NCBI GenBank assembly: GCA_025922755.1
Contig: JAICHE010000043.1
Location: 1 to 8,013, forward strand
Length of the DNA: 8,013 nucleotides
DNA from: Nitrososphaeraceae archaeon
GTDB taxonomy: Archaea; Thermoproteota; Nitrososphaeria; Nitrososphaerales; Nitrosopumilaceae
Direction of reading: 5' to 3'
Below the pieces are notes generated by a model, which worked only from the letters and a program-made list of their open reading frames with translations, searched no databases and was not told where the DNA came from. Within the stretch, counting starts at the first letter, position 1, and the number at the start of each line of letters is the position of its first letter. Position numbers and translations under genes: made by a program. Positions 1 to 5,497 of this stretch are shown here, in pieces.

Positions 1-3
1 ATG

Positions 4-10
4 AAATATG
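4..10 (+). promoter_or_regulatory. Weak TATA-like box for the 46-aa Cys-rich frame
   Basis: AAATATG is centred about 25 bases before the ATG at 32, the spacing expected between an archaeal TATA box and a leaderless start. The match to the consensus TTTAWATR is partial, and the window edge cuts off any BRE. Confidence 0.25.
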
Positions 11-31
11 GGGTGAATTTTTTTGAGAAAA

Positions 32-172
32 ATGGTGTCTGCCTGCGACTGCTCTCCTGAATGTTGTAAATCTGATGATACTACAAACCATTACCATACA
101 GGGGATAATTGCTTTCATCCTAATGGGGAAATTCACGTAATTTACGAGGAAAATACTGAAAACTCTTTTTGA
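32..172 (+). CDS. Possible Cys/His-rich small protein (46 aa)
   Basis: I do not recognise this protein. It is a complete ATG-to-TGA frame of 46 residues with five cysteines (C5, C7, C11, C12, C27) and four histidines (H20, H22, H29, H35), a density that suggests metal binding or disulfides. The tail after residue 36 is acidic. An in-frame stop at 14-16 limits the start to TTG 23 or ATG 32. ATG is preferred because an AAATATG element lies about 25 bases upstream, the archaeal spacing for a leaderless mRNA. The stop sits in a T-rich stretch that could end transcription. It converges on the secreted nuclease gene. There is no recognisable homologue and only 31 bases of upstream sequence are visible, so a chance frame remains possible. 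Confidence 0.45.
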   Translation: MVSACDCSPECCKSDDTTNHYHTGDNCFHPNGEIHVIYEENTENSF

Positions 173-178
173 TTTTTA
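164..178 (+). terminator. T-rich candidate terminator after the 46-aa frame
   Basis: Two runs of five T (166-170 and 173-177) separated by GA overlap and follow the stop codon of the small + strand frame. Archaeal RNA polymerase can terminate at such U-rich runs without a hairpin. There is no stem here, so support is by composition only. Confidence 0.3.
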
Positions 179-208
179 CTCTTAGATGGAGTTCAGAATT
201 TTTCTAAA

Positions 209-1468
209 TCAGCTTTCACAACCAATCCCGTCATAGTTTCCATCAAATTTGTGTGGATCGGGTTGCAACACTTCAAAGTCTCTGTACTCTATATCACTAC
301 AATCCAAATCCGGTGGAGGAGAGGGAATACAAACATTAGGATATGATTGGTCGCAATCAGGTTCTGTGACTTCTATACTTAATTGAGAGTCGCTATCTTT
401 ACATCCGTGATTTATTGCCCATTCAGTTGCTGCAAACTCGCTATCTTTGCAAAACTCTGACTCTAAATGACCAAGGTTTGCATCAAGTAACTCTTCATTG
501 AGATTCATGCCATTGCAGTAAATTACTGCAACAATTCTTCCATGACTTCCTTGTGTTTGTCCGTCATCTTCATCAACTAGGGCGTCAGAACCCACAGGAC
601 AAATATCGTCCATAAAGTCTTGTGCTTCATACCCTCCAGTATCTTTCAGTTCAGGGGCAGAAGCTAATGCAAATCTGATTGAATGCTCATTTACCCGTAT
701 GGTGTCCCCATCAACTACTTGAGTCACTTGACCTGAAAAACATCTTGCACTGCCAGAGCATTTGTCTTGAGTGAGTCCTGGTCCTGTTGGTATTGGTTTT
801 TCAGGAGTTGCCACTGCGATTATTTTGTTTGACACCAGAAACTCAATTCCCTTTATAAAATCCGAGTCAGTAATTTTGTCTTCTGCCCACCACTGTGCAT
901 TATTTTTAATCCAAACTGGTACCTTGCTTGCATTTTGGTCTTTGACTTCAAAGGCTTGAACTAGATGCAAGTCTCCTTCAATTTCTGCATAGACTATGTA
1001 TATGCCAATTTGAGATTCAGAATTTAGCTCCATTGTAGCGGTAAAGGTTCCGTCTCGTGAAATTGTAGTTAGGGTAAATCGTGTTTGGTCTGGTTGTGTG
1101 ATAAATAGAGTTAATGGCCCTGTGTGTTTAATATCAAAACTTCCTGCCACTTGGACAAATTCAGCCTGTCTACTTGCGGGAAGTGTGTAAGTTGCAGTAA
1201 TATTTGGAATATCTGTTGCAGGTATAGCATTAACTATCATTATGTCGTTATCAATCAAGTATTCTATTGCTCTCAAAAACTCTGTCTCTGAGATTAAATC
1301 CATTGCCCACCATGAGGCTGTATTTTTAATCCAAGATGGGATTGAAGAAGAGATAACTCCTGGATCATGCTCATTGTAATCAGTCCATTGAGCTGCTGCT
1401 TGATTGAAAAATAAAGTAAAACCAAGAATAGTAAAAAGAATTCCTGAAAATATTCTTTTTTGATACAT
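209..1468 (-). CDS. Secreted SNase-like nuclease with WIKN/WW repeats and excalibur-like tail
   Basis: This is a predicted exported protein of 419 residues. Residues 1-26 form a signal peptide: a K/R start, a hydrophobic core, and an AAA|Q cleavage-like site. Two related segments, about 43-77 and 183-217, share the pattern PxWIKNxAxWWA...FxxxIExLxxxxI. They flank a beta-rich Ig-like stretch (about 88-175). From about 237 it resembles staphylococcal nuclease: D253-G-D255-T, R265, P272-E273 and R311 fit the family's catalytic D21, R35, E43 and R87. However, the positions of calcium ligands D40/T41 are S270/A271. Residues 370-418 hold a CxxxYPxVCIPxPPPDLxC linker and an excalibur-like loop (D409, N411, D413, C417, E418). 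All ten cysteines lie after residue 236, suggesting five disulfides outside the membrane. The likely role is calcium-dependent degradation of extracellular DNA or RNA, as inferred from the family. The start is ATG with the signal peptide immediately after it. Confidence 0.88.
   Translation of the reverse strand: MYQKRIFSGILFTILGFTLFFNQAAAQWTDYNEHDPGVISSSIPSWIKNTASWWAMDLISETEFLRAIEYLIDNDIMIVNAIPATDIPNITATYTLPASRQAEFVQVAGSFDIKHTGPLTLFITQPDQTRFTLTTISRDGTFTATMELNSESQIGIYIVYAEIEGDLHLVQAFEVKDQNASKVPVWIKNNAQWWAEDKITDSDFIKGIEFLVSNKIIAVATPEKPIPTGPGLTQDKCSGSARCFSGQVTQVVDGDTIRVNEHSIRFALASAPELKDTGGYEAQDFMDDICPVGSDALVDEDDGQTQGSHGRIVAVIYCNGMNLNEELLDANLGHLESEFCKDSEFAATEWAINHGCKDSDSQLSIEVTEPDCDQSYPNVCIPSPPPDLDCSDIEYRDFEVLQPDPHKFDGNYDGIGCES
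818..922 (-). repeat. Second copy of the WIKN/WW protein repeat
   Basis: This encodes residues 183-217 of the secreted nuclease (VPVWIKNNAQWWAEDKI then a DFIKGIEFL helix). It matches residues 43-77 closely. The underlying DNA also shares a 14-base block (tatttttaatccaa on the + strand) with the first copy, so this is an internal domain duplication. Confidence 0.75.
1238..1342 (-). repeat. First copy of the WIKN/WW protein repeat
   Basis: This encodes residues 43-77 (IPSWIKNTASWWAMDLI then EFLRAIEYLIDNDIM), just after the signal peptide. It pairs with the copy at 818-922. In Nitrososphaeria this module recurs in many exported proteins, in my recollection; its function is not established. Confidence 0.75.
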
Positions 1469-1538
1469 CGATAAACCCTAATTTTTTTAGCGTATTAATG
1501 ATTCTGAGAATTGCTACACTCCAAACTACATAGTTTTT

Positions 1539-1895
1539 CTAGTCTTTTCTTTTCTTAACATCTGACTTTGGGGGATTGAGAGACCAGAAAAACAGCGCAA
1601 AGCATATTGGAATCATAATCAACAGTAGGGCAACAACTGAAATCGTGTAAAACATTGGATCAAGTCCAGGGAAGAAGGGGCCTGGAAACACAGCATACAA
1701 CCACAAAAACCCAACAAAGATAAGCAAAACCTTGTTGCGTTTTACCAGTTTTTTCCATCCGAGTCTTTTTTTGTGAATGTAGCACTGCTTGCAGCGGGTC
1801 CTATCATCTGTCATACAGTTAGTGCAGCAATTCTTATCGCAAAAATAACAAATCCTGTCGCCAAATGCTGATCCACAAAAATCACACGTGTACAA
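1539..1895 (-). CDS. Membrane protein with double zinc-finger N-terminus
   Basis: This is a 118-residue protein with a cytoplasmic Cys-rich head and a membrane tail. Cysteines fall in CxxC-type pairs: C4/C7, C16/C19, C23 or C24/C27 and C35/C38, enough for two zinc sites in a cross-brace, RING- or B-box-like spacing. A basic stretch (41-55) is followed by hydrophobic helices at about 56-72 and 82-105, then a Lys-rich tail. The start is TTG at 1895. It is required because the first zinc ligand is residue 4 and the next Met (28) would remove most ligands. AGAGGT just upstream is a possible ribosome site, and GATAAAT lies about 28 bases before the start. The gene is divergent from another small Cys-pair protein. 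Its role is unknown; a membrane-tethered protein- or nucleic-acid-binding adaptor is only a guess. Confidence 0.75.
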   Translation of the reverse strand: MYTCDFCGSAFGDRICYFCDKNCCTNCMTDDRTRCKQCYIHKKRLGWKKLVKRNKVLLIFVGFLWLYAVFPGPFFPGLDPMFYTISVVALLLIMIPICFALFFWSLNPPKSDVKKRKD

Positions 1896-1948
1896 CTACC
1901 TCTAAGTGCTCTCCAATGGATTTATCTCTTGTTGGCAGATTTGCCAAA

Positions 1949-1956
1949 TTTTATTA
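1949..1956 (+). promoter_or_regulatory. TATA-like box for the 43-aa zinc-ribbon gene
   Basis: TTTTATTA is centred about 28 bases before the ATG at 1981. This is close to the archaeal TATA-to-start-site distance, so the transcript would be leaderless or nearly so. It supports ATG 1981 over the upstream in-frame GTG at 1906, which would place this box inside the gene. Confidence 0.45.
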
Positions 1957-1980
1957 GGTACACCACTTAGGATTCTATAC

Positions 1981-2112
1981 ATGGCTGATTGCTGCATATG
2001 CAAGGTAAACAAGGCAACTCTGAAAATCAAAGACGGCAACAAAAAATACATCGGAAAACCCGTCTGCAAAGAGTGCGAAGGCTACAGAAAATTACTCAAA
2101 GAGACAAAATAA
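1981..2112 (+). CDS. Zinc-ribbon microprotein (43 aa)
   Basis: This is a small basic protein with two Cys pairs, C4/C7 and C29/C32 (CxxC-x21-CxxC, with an extra C5). That is a zinc-ribbon arrangement separated by a Lys-rich beta-hairpin-like stretch, ending in a charged helix (EGYRKLLKETK). A longer frame opens at GTG 1906 but adds 25 residues unlike the rest. ATG 1981 places the first Cys pair near the N-terminus and has a TATA-like element at the correct distance. Such ribbons bind nucleic acid or protein; nothing here shows which. The gene is divergent from the zinc-finger membrane protein, and its stop codon abuts that of the next, convergent gene with no gap. Confidence 0.7.
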   Translation: MADCCICKVNKATLKIKDGNKKYIGKPVCKECEGYRKLLKETK

Positions 2113-2361
2113 CTATTCGGATTCTGGCTGCTTGTTTTTTGCAACCCAATTCTCATACATTTTGATCAACTCATCAACATCTCCTTCATTTTCTGAATAA
2201 GTTACAATTACTCCAAACGCCCCGCCCTTGTGATGGCCGCGAGCAAAGTATCCCCAAAAACTATCAGGCAACTTGACAAAGTTATTCTCATCATGAGATA
2301 CTCCAATCAGATTGTTCCCTAGAGATTCTGCCACTTTTTTTGCATCTTCTTTTTCAATCAT
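2113..2361 (-). CDS. Hypothetical small acidic protein (82 aa)
   Basis: I do not recognise a family. The protein is soluble, with no signal peptide or membrane segment. It begins with a helix (IEKEDAKKVAESLG), has a central FWGYFARGHHKGGAFGVIVTYSE stretch of probable beta strands with adjacent histidines, and ends in an acidic helix (VDELIKMYENWVAKN). The ATG start has a TATA-like run about 27 bases upstream, implying a leaderless mRNA. It is convergent with the zinc-ribbon gene and stands alone as a transcription unit. It is probably a lineage-specific conserved protein. Coding character is good, function unknown. Confidence 0.7.
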   Translation of the reverse strand: MIEKEDAKKVAESLGNNLIGVSHDENNFVKLPDSFWGYFARGHHKGGAFGVIVTYSENEGDVDELIKMYENWVAKNKQPESE

Positions 2362-2382
2362 AAAGTTGCTGATTTGTATCCA

Positions 2383-2392
2383 AATAAAAATA
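2383..2392 (-). promoter_or_regulatory. TATA-like box for the 82-aa gene
   Basis: On the minus strand this reads TATTTTTATT, centred about 27 bases before the ATG at 2361. That fits a leaderless archaeal promoter. The sequence is AT-rich overall, so the match is only moderately informative. Confidence 0.4.
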
Positions 2393-2435
2393 TGATTTAT
2401 TATGGAAAAAACTTCAGCATTAAGTTTTGACAGAT

Positions 2436-3182
2436 CTAGTATTTCTTTGGTGTGATTGCAATTAGACGCAAAGGTGCACCACTTCCATTTTTTATCTTCA
2501 TTGGAAGTGCAATTGCAAACGATCCTTTTGGTGGGAGTTGTTCTAAATTAGTGACATTTTCAAAAAATGGCATATCTACTTTTGCCAGTATTCTATGTGT
2601 CTCAAAATGGGTTGATCTCCCATAATCAATGCTTTGTGTGTCAATCCCAATTGCGTTTATGCAACGATTATGTGCAATCCAAAACGCTGCATCTGGATGC
2701 AAACCTGGAAACCTTAATTCAGAGAGAGCATCGTTTCCCATACTTGATGTCCCTAGGTATTTTTGTCGATCAGGCCAATATTTCGAATATCCTGTTTGAA
2801 GAAACACTATACAGTTATCAGGAATTTTCCCGTAGGTATTTTCCCACTCTTCAAAATCATTCTGAGTAATTTGATAATCTGAATCTTCTTTGACTTTTTT
2901 TGTCACATCAACTACAACTGATGGTGCAATTAGTTTCTTGATTGGAATTTGTTCAACTGTTTTTCCTTCTTTTGCAAAATGAATTGGTGCATCCATGTGA
3001 GTACCGCCGTGTTCTGGAGCTGAGAATTTTTTTGCAGAATAATAGTATCCTTTTTCAGTTATTCCTCCAAACTCTTCTACTATCTCAAAGCCTTTTTCTG
3101 TTGGCCAATAGATAGTTTGGTCAGAATATTCATGAGTTAAATCAATAATTTTTCCATGAAGGAATGAAAAATTATCTTCCAT
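2436..3182 (-). CDS. Cyclase-family metal hydrolase (kynurenine formamidase-like)
   Basis: This 248-residue protein belongs to the cyclase family (Pfam PF04199), soluble metal-dependent amide or ester hydrolases that include bacterial kynurenine formamidase KynB. The signature HGGTHMDAPIH is at residues 58-68, with H58, H62, D64 and H68 the metal ligands by analogy. Further family marks are IIDLTH near the N-terminus, FPGLHPDAAFWI, IGIDTQSID, a C-terminal H-x3-H (HFETH), FFENVTNL and ALPMKI. The frame opens 72 bases earlier at TTG 3254. I choose ATG 3182 because TTTAAAT sits about 25 bases before it and the extra 24 residues (basic, Cys-containing) are not typical of the family. No tryptophan-catabolism genes are nearby, so the substrate is open. 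Confidence 0.85.
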   Translation of the reverse strand: MEDNFSFLHGKIIDLTHEYSDQTIYWPTEKGFEIVEEFGGITEKGYYYSAKKFSAPEHGGTHMDAPIHFAKEGKTVEQIPIKKLIAPSVVVDVTKKVKEDSDYQITQNDFEEWENTYGKIPDNCIVFLQTGYSKYWPDRQKYLGTSSMGNDALSELRFPGLHPDAAFWIAHNRCINAIGIDTQSIDYGRSTHFETHRILAKVDMPFFENVTNLEQLPPKGSFAIALPMKIKNGSGAPLRLIAITPKKY

Positions 3183-3203
3183 GCAATACTTTGGCTCAAA
3201 AGA

Positions 3204-3210
3204 ATTTAAA
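3204..3210 (-). promoter_or_regulatory. TATA box for the cyclase gene
   Basis: The minus strand reads TTTAAAT, a strong match to the archaeal TATA consensus, centred about 25 bases before ATG 3182. It lies inside the longer TTG-initiated frame, and therefore argues that this extension is not translated. Confidence 0.55.
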
Positions 3211-3324
3211 CGATATTTCTTGTATCCATTAAACAAAACTCTCTCTAAATCCAAAAATTAACTCGTCTCAAACTTGATTTTCTTCTCAAATTTCGCTCAA
3301 ATTCTATGATGTGCCTGAAAAAGT

Positions 3325-3371
3325 TGTAACATGTAATACTAACAAATGAATATTAATTTTCTTTTGTTACA
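3325..3371. promoter_or_regulatory. Inverted repeat flanking a TATA box (possible operator)
   Basis: Exact 7-base arms TGTAACA (3325-3331) and TGTTACA (3365-3371) are separated by 33 bases and straddle the TATA-like element at 3351-3358, upstream of the small membrane protein. The geometry could suit a dimeric repressor. Short arms in AT-rich DNA can also arise by chance. Confidence 0.25.
3351..3358 (+). promoter_or_regulatory. TATA-like box for the 68-aa membrane protein
   Basis: TATTAATT is centred about 26 bases before the TTG at 3381, fitting a leaderless or near-leaderless transcript and supporting that start. Confidence 0.4.
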
Positions 3372-3380
3372 GATAGTATC

Positions 3381-3587
3381 TTGGACATTACTCCAAAAAA
3401 CGTAGTAATTTTTGCAGTTCTGCTAGGTGGTGCTGCGCACGTTATGGCATTTCAGGATGGATTTTGGCATCCCTTCATGTGGTTTAGTGCGGCATTAACT
3501 GTGGTCATACCTGTTATTGGGTATGAATACATGAAAGTCAGAGCTCTGAAAAATAAAAGACGAAAAAAAGTCTATGCTGATATTTAG
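3381..3587 (+). CDS. Small two-helix membrane protein (68 aa)
   Basis: This is a 68-residue protein with two predicted membrane segments, about 7-24 (VVIFAVLLGGAAHVMAF) and 31-49 (PFMWFSAALTVVIPVIGY). They are joined by a short aromatic loop (QDGFWH). A strongly basic tail (KVRALKNKRRKK) should stay in the cytoplasm by the positive-inside rule, which places the N-terminus in the cytoplasm too. I do not recognise a family. The start is TTG 3381; the only in-frame ATGs come within or after the first helix and would break it. It is convergent with aspS, with a 20-base gap, and stands alone. Function unknown. Confidence 0.65.
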   Translation: MDITPKNVVIFAVLLGGAAHVMAFQDGFWHPFMWFSAALTVVIPVIGYEYMKVRALKNKRRKKVYADI

Positions 3588-3607
3588 AATTTAGTTTCTG
3601 AATATTG

Positions 3608-4894
3608 TTATGGTTTTAGTCTATCAGGATCTCTTGGATAAAGCACAACTTCTCTGACATTATCAATTCCAATCAATGTGGTCATTAGACGATCAAGACC
3701 CATCCCCCATCCAGAATGTGGCGGCATACCCCAATCAAATGTCTGCAGGTGATCTGCAAATGCTGCAGGGTCTAGTCCTTGTTCCTTGAGACGTGTCTTG
3801 AGTACATCCGTATTGTGTAATCTTGTTCCACCTGATGATAACTCTAGATATCCGTATTGCAAATCAAATGAGCGAGAAAGTTCAGGGTCTTCATCTTTTT
3901 CTCTAATGTAAAATGGTTTTAGCTTCATTGGCCAGTCCATCAAAAAGAAAAATCCTGGATGGTTTTGTCCAATAATTCGTAGATGTGAGTCAAGCAAATC
4001 ATCGCCAAATTCTACCTTCTCTCCTTCTGATTTTAACTCCTCCAAAGCTTGGGTGTATGTGATTCTCTCAAAGGGTGATTTTGGAACTTCGATTGTATGG
4101 CCAATTGTTTCTTGTTCTTTTTTGCAGCTCTCAGATGTGTGTTTGTAGACTTCCATTACCAGAGATTCTAAAACATCCATCACATCATTGTAATCCATAA
4201 AGGCAGCTTCGATATCCACTGAGGTAAATTCACTTAGATGCCGTCCTGTGTGGGATTTTTCTGCGCGGTAAAAGTTTGAAATCTCAAACACTCGCTCAAG
4301 ACCAATTGTCATTTGCTCTTTGTAGAGTTGCGGGCTTTGGGCCAAGTAGGCAGTTTTTCCAAAGTATTCCAATGAGAACAAATCTGCACCACCTTCAGAT
4401 GCGCTGCCAATAATTTTTGGAGTCGTAATTTCTATGAATTTTTTATCTGAGAGCGTCTTTCTAAGGGATGCCAAAACATGATGTCTTAATTTGAAAATCG
4501 ATGCAGTCTTTTGGTTTCTCATATCCAAAGCTCTGTGGTTGAGTCTGGTGTCGATATTGCTTTCAACTCTACCTATTGGGTCTACAGGTAGTGGATGAAT
4601 TGCTTTTGCCAAAACATCAATCTCTTCTGCTTTAATCTCAAAATCAAAATCACGTGCCTTTGTATCTTGCACAATTCCTTTAACTGAAACTACGCTTTGG
4701 CGATTAATCTCGCCTAGCTGATCATTTAATTCCCCCTTAACAATAATTTGCGAAATACCAGATACATCACGCAATGTGATAAATGTCATCTTTCCTAGTT
4801 TTCGGAGGTCCTCAATCCATCCTCCTAAAACTACTTCTTTTCCAATTAGTTCAGAGGTTAGCTCTGAAATATCATGAGTCTTGACAAATCCCAA
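3608..4894 (-). CDS. aspS: Aspartyl-tRNA synthetase, archaeal type
   Basis: This class IIb synthetase attaches aspartate to tRNA-Asp in the cytoplasm. Its 428 residues match the archaeal/eukaryotic length and lack the bacterial GAD insertion. Residues 17-95 form the OB-fold anticodon domain (GGWIEDL, FITLRDVSG), followed by the archaeal-style hinge HPLPVDPIGR (100-109). Class II motifs are visible: motif 1 around KFIEITTPKI (152-161), motif 2 FYRAEKSHTGRHLSEFTSVD (R210, E212), motif 3 GWGMGLDRL (395-403). Archaeal AspRS is often non-discriminating, charging tRNA-Asn too for amidation by GatCAB. The residue after GWI is E28, neither the W nor the H I associate with relaxed and strict forms, so specificity cannot be read here. 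The start is TTG, 6 bases after the NusA-like gene; GGTGA overlapping that stop may serve as ribosome site. Confidence 0.95.
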   Translation of the reverse strand: MGFVKTHDISELTSELIGKEVVLGGWIEDLRKLGKMTFITLRDVSGISQIIVKGELNDQLGEINRQSVVSVKGIVQDTKARDFDFEIKAEEIDVLAKAIHPLPVDPIGRVESNIDTRLNHRALDMRNQKTASIFKLRHHVLASLRKTLSDKKFIEITTPKIIGSASEGGADLFSLEYFGKTAYLAQSPQLYKEQMTIGLERVFEISNFYRAEKSHTGRHLSEFTSVDIEAAFMDYNDVMDVLESLVMEVYKHTSESCKKEQETIGHTIEVPKSPFERITYTQALEELKSEGEKVEFGDDLLDSHLRIIGQNHPGFFFLMDWPMKLKPFYIREKDEDPELSRSFDLQYGYLELSSGGTRLHNTDVLKTRLKEQGLDPAAFADHLQTFDWGMPPHSGWGMGLDRLMTTLIGIDNVREVVLYPRDPDRLKP

Positions 4895-4900
4895 ACTTTT

Positions 4901-5416
4901 TCACCGTCGTTTGCTCTCAAATTCTATCTCAATGTCAAGGTTTCGGGCATCTTTGACTATCTGAACAACAGTTTCAGTGTTTATTGGAAATCTAGGTGTC
5001 CATTTGCCTGAAACTATTGCTTTTGTTTTTTGAATTCCACCTGGTGCCCATACATTGTTGATTGACAAAATCTTTGTTGGAAAAAACATGTCTTCGATGA
5101 ATTTTCTGTCATTTTCTTCTGCCTCTACAAGCCATATCTTTCCCTGAAACTGATCCTGGATTAATCTGTAAAGGGTTCTGCTTTGTCTTATTATCATGAT
5201 GTCTTCTTTTGAGAACGAAAGAACAAAGTTTCCATTAAATTCTCGGCAGGAATGTAGGGTGAATTTGTCGATATCAGAATTTGTCTTTGCAATCTGAGCT
5301 AATTTCATTGATGCATCAACGTCTGCCTTTGTGATTTTTCCATCTTCGATTTTTTTTTCACATTGAGGACAGAGAAGTGAGTTTTTTGCATCAAAATTGC
5401 ATATTGGAAGCTTCAT
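4901..5416 (-). CDS. Archaeal NusA-like KH-domain transcription factor
   Basis: This 171-residue protein resembles the short archaeal NusA-related proteins, RNA-binding KH-fold factors thought to act in transcription elongation or termination. It opens with MKLPICNFDAKNSLLCPQCE, matching the family's Cys-bearing N-terminus (C6, C16, C19, plus C57; possible zinc site). It continues with a KH-like segment (about 69-100) and the hallmark ILSINNVWAPGG (about 116-127) in a second KH-like half. The frame extends upstream to TTG 5479. I prefer ATG 5416 because the family begins there and a TATAAA at 5448-5453 predicts transcription starting near 5425, after the upstream TTG and after ATG 5434. It is followed at 6 bases by aspS, so the two should share a transcript. 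It diverges from the ABC ATPase gene. Confidence 0.8.
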   Translation of the reverse strand: MKLPICNFDAKNSLLCPQCEKKIEDGKITKADVDASMKLAQIAKTNSDIDKFTLHSCREFNGNFVLSFSKEDIMIIRQSRTLYRLIQDQFQGKIWLVEAEENDRKFIEDMFFPTKILSINNVWAPGGIQKTKAIVSGKWTPRFPINTETVVQIVKDARNLDIEIEFESKRR

Positions 5417-5447
5417 AGGTTCGACTTTTATCATTCTGCCAAAGTTG

Positions 5448-5453
5448 TTTATA
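5448..5453. promoter_or_regulatory. Possible shared TATA box between divergent genes
   Basis: The + strand reads TTTATA (extended TTTATAT) and the minus strand TATAAA. Applying the usual 26-base offset gives starts near 5477 for the ABC ATPase (about a 21-base leader) and near 5425 for the NusA-like gene (about an 8-base leader). One element may serve both directions, or the ATPase may use nearby TTTAATG at 5457. Confidence 0.4.
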
Positions 5454-5497
5454 TCCTTTAATGAAAAACACAAAAGCAAGAGCCGATCTAAGAAATT

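Noticed and set aside
1..60. 19-residue frame from the ATG at base 1
   Set aside because: Too short, no features, and it overlaps the more convincing Cys-rich frame starting at 32.
771..959. 62-residue open frame on + inside the secreted nuclease gene
   Set aside because: It is antisense to a gene with clear domains and a signal peptide, and has no recognisable features.
1906..1980. N-terminal extension of the zinc-ribbon protein from GTG 1906
   Set aside because: It would contain the TATA-like box, and its residues are unlike the compact ribbon that begins at ATG 1981.
2401..2435. Short ATG frame between the 82-aa gene and the cyclase gene
   Set aside because: Seventeen residues with no family features, and it runs into the cyclase antisense.
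2567..2869. 100-residue open frame on + inside the cyclase gene
   Set aside because: It is a shadow of the strongly supported PF04199 gene on the minus strand.
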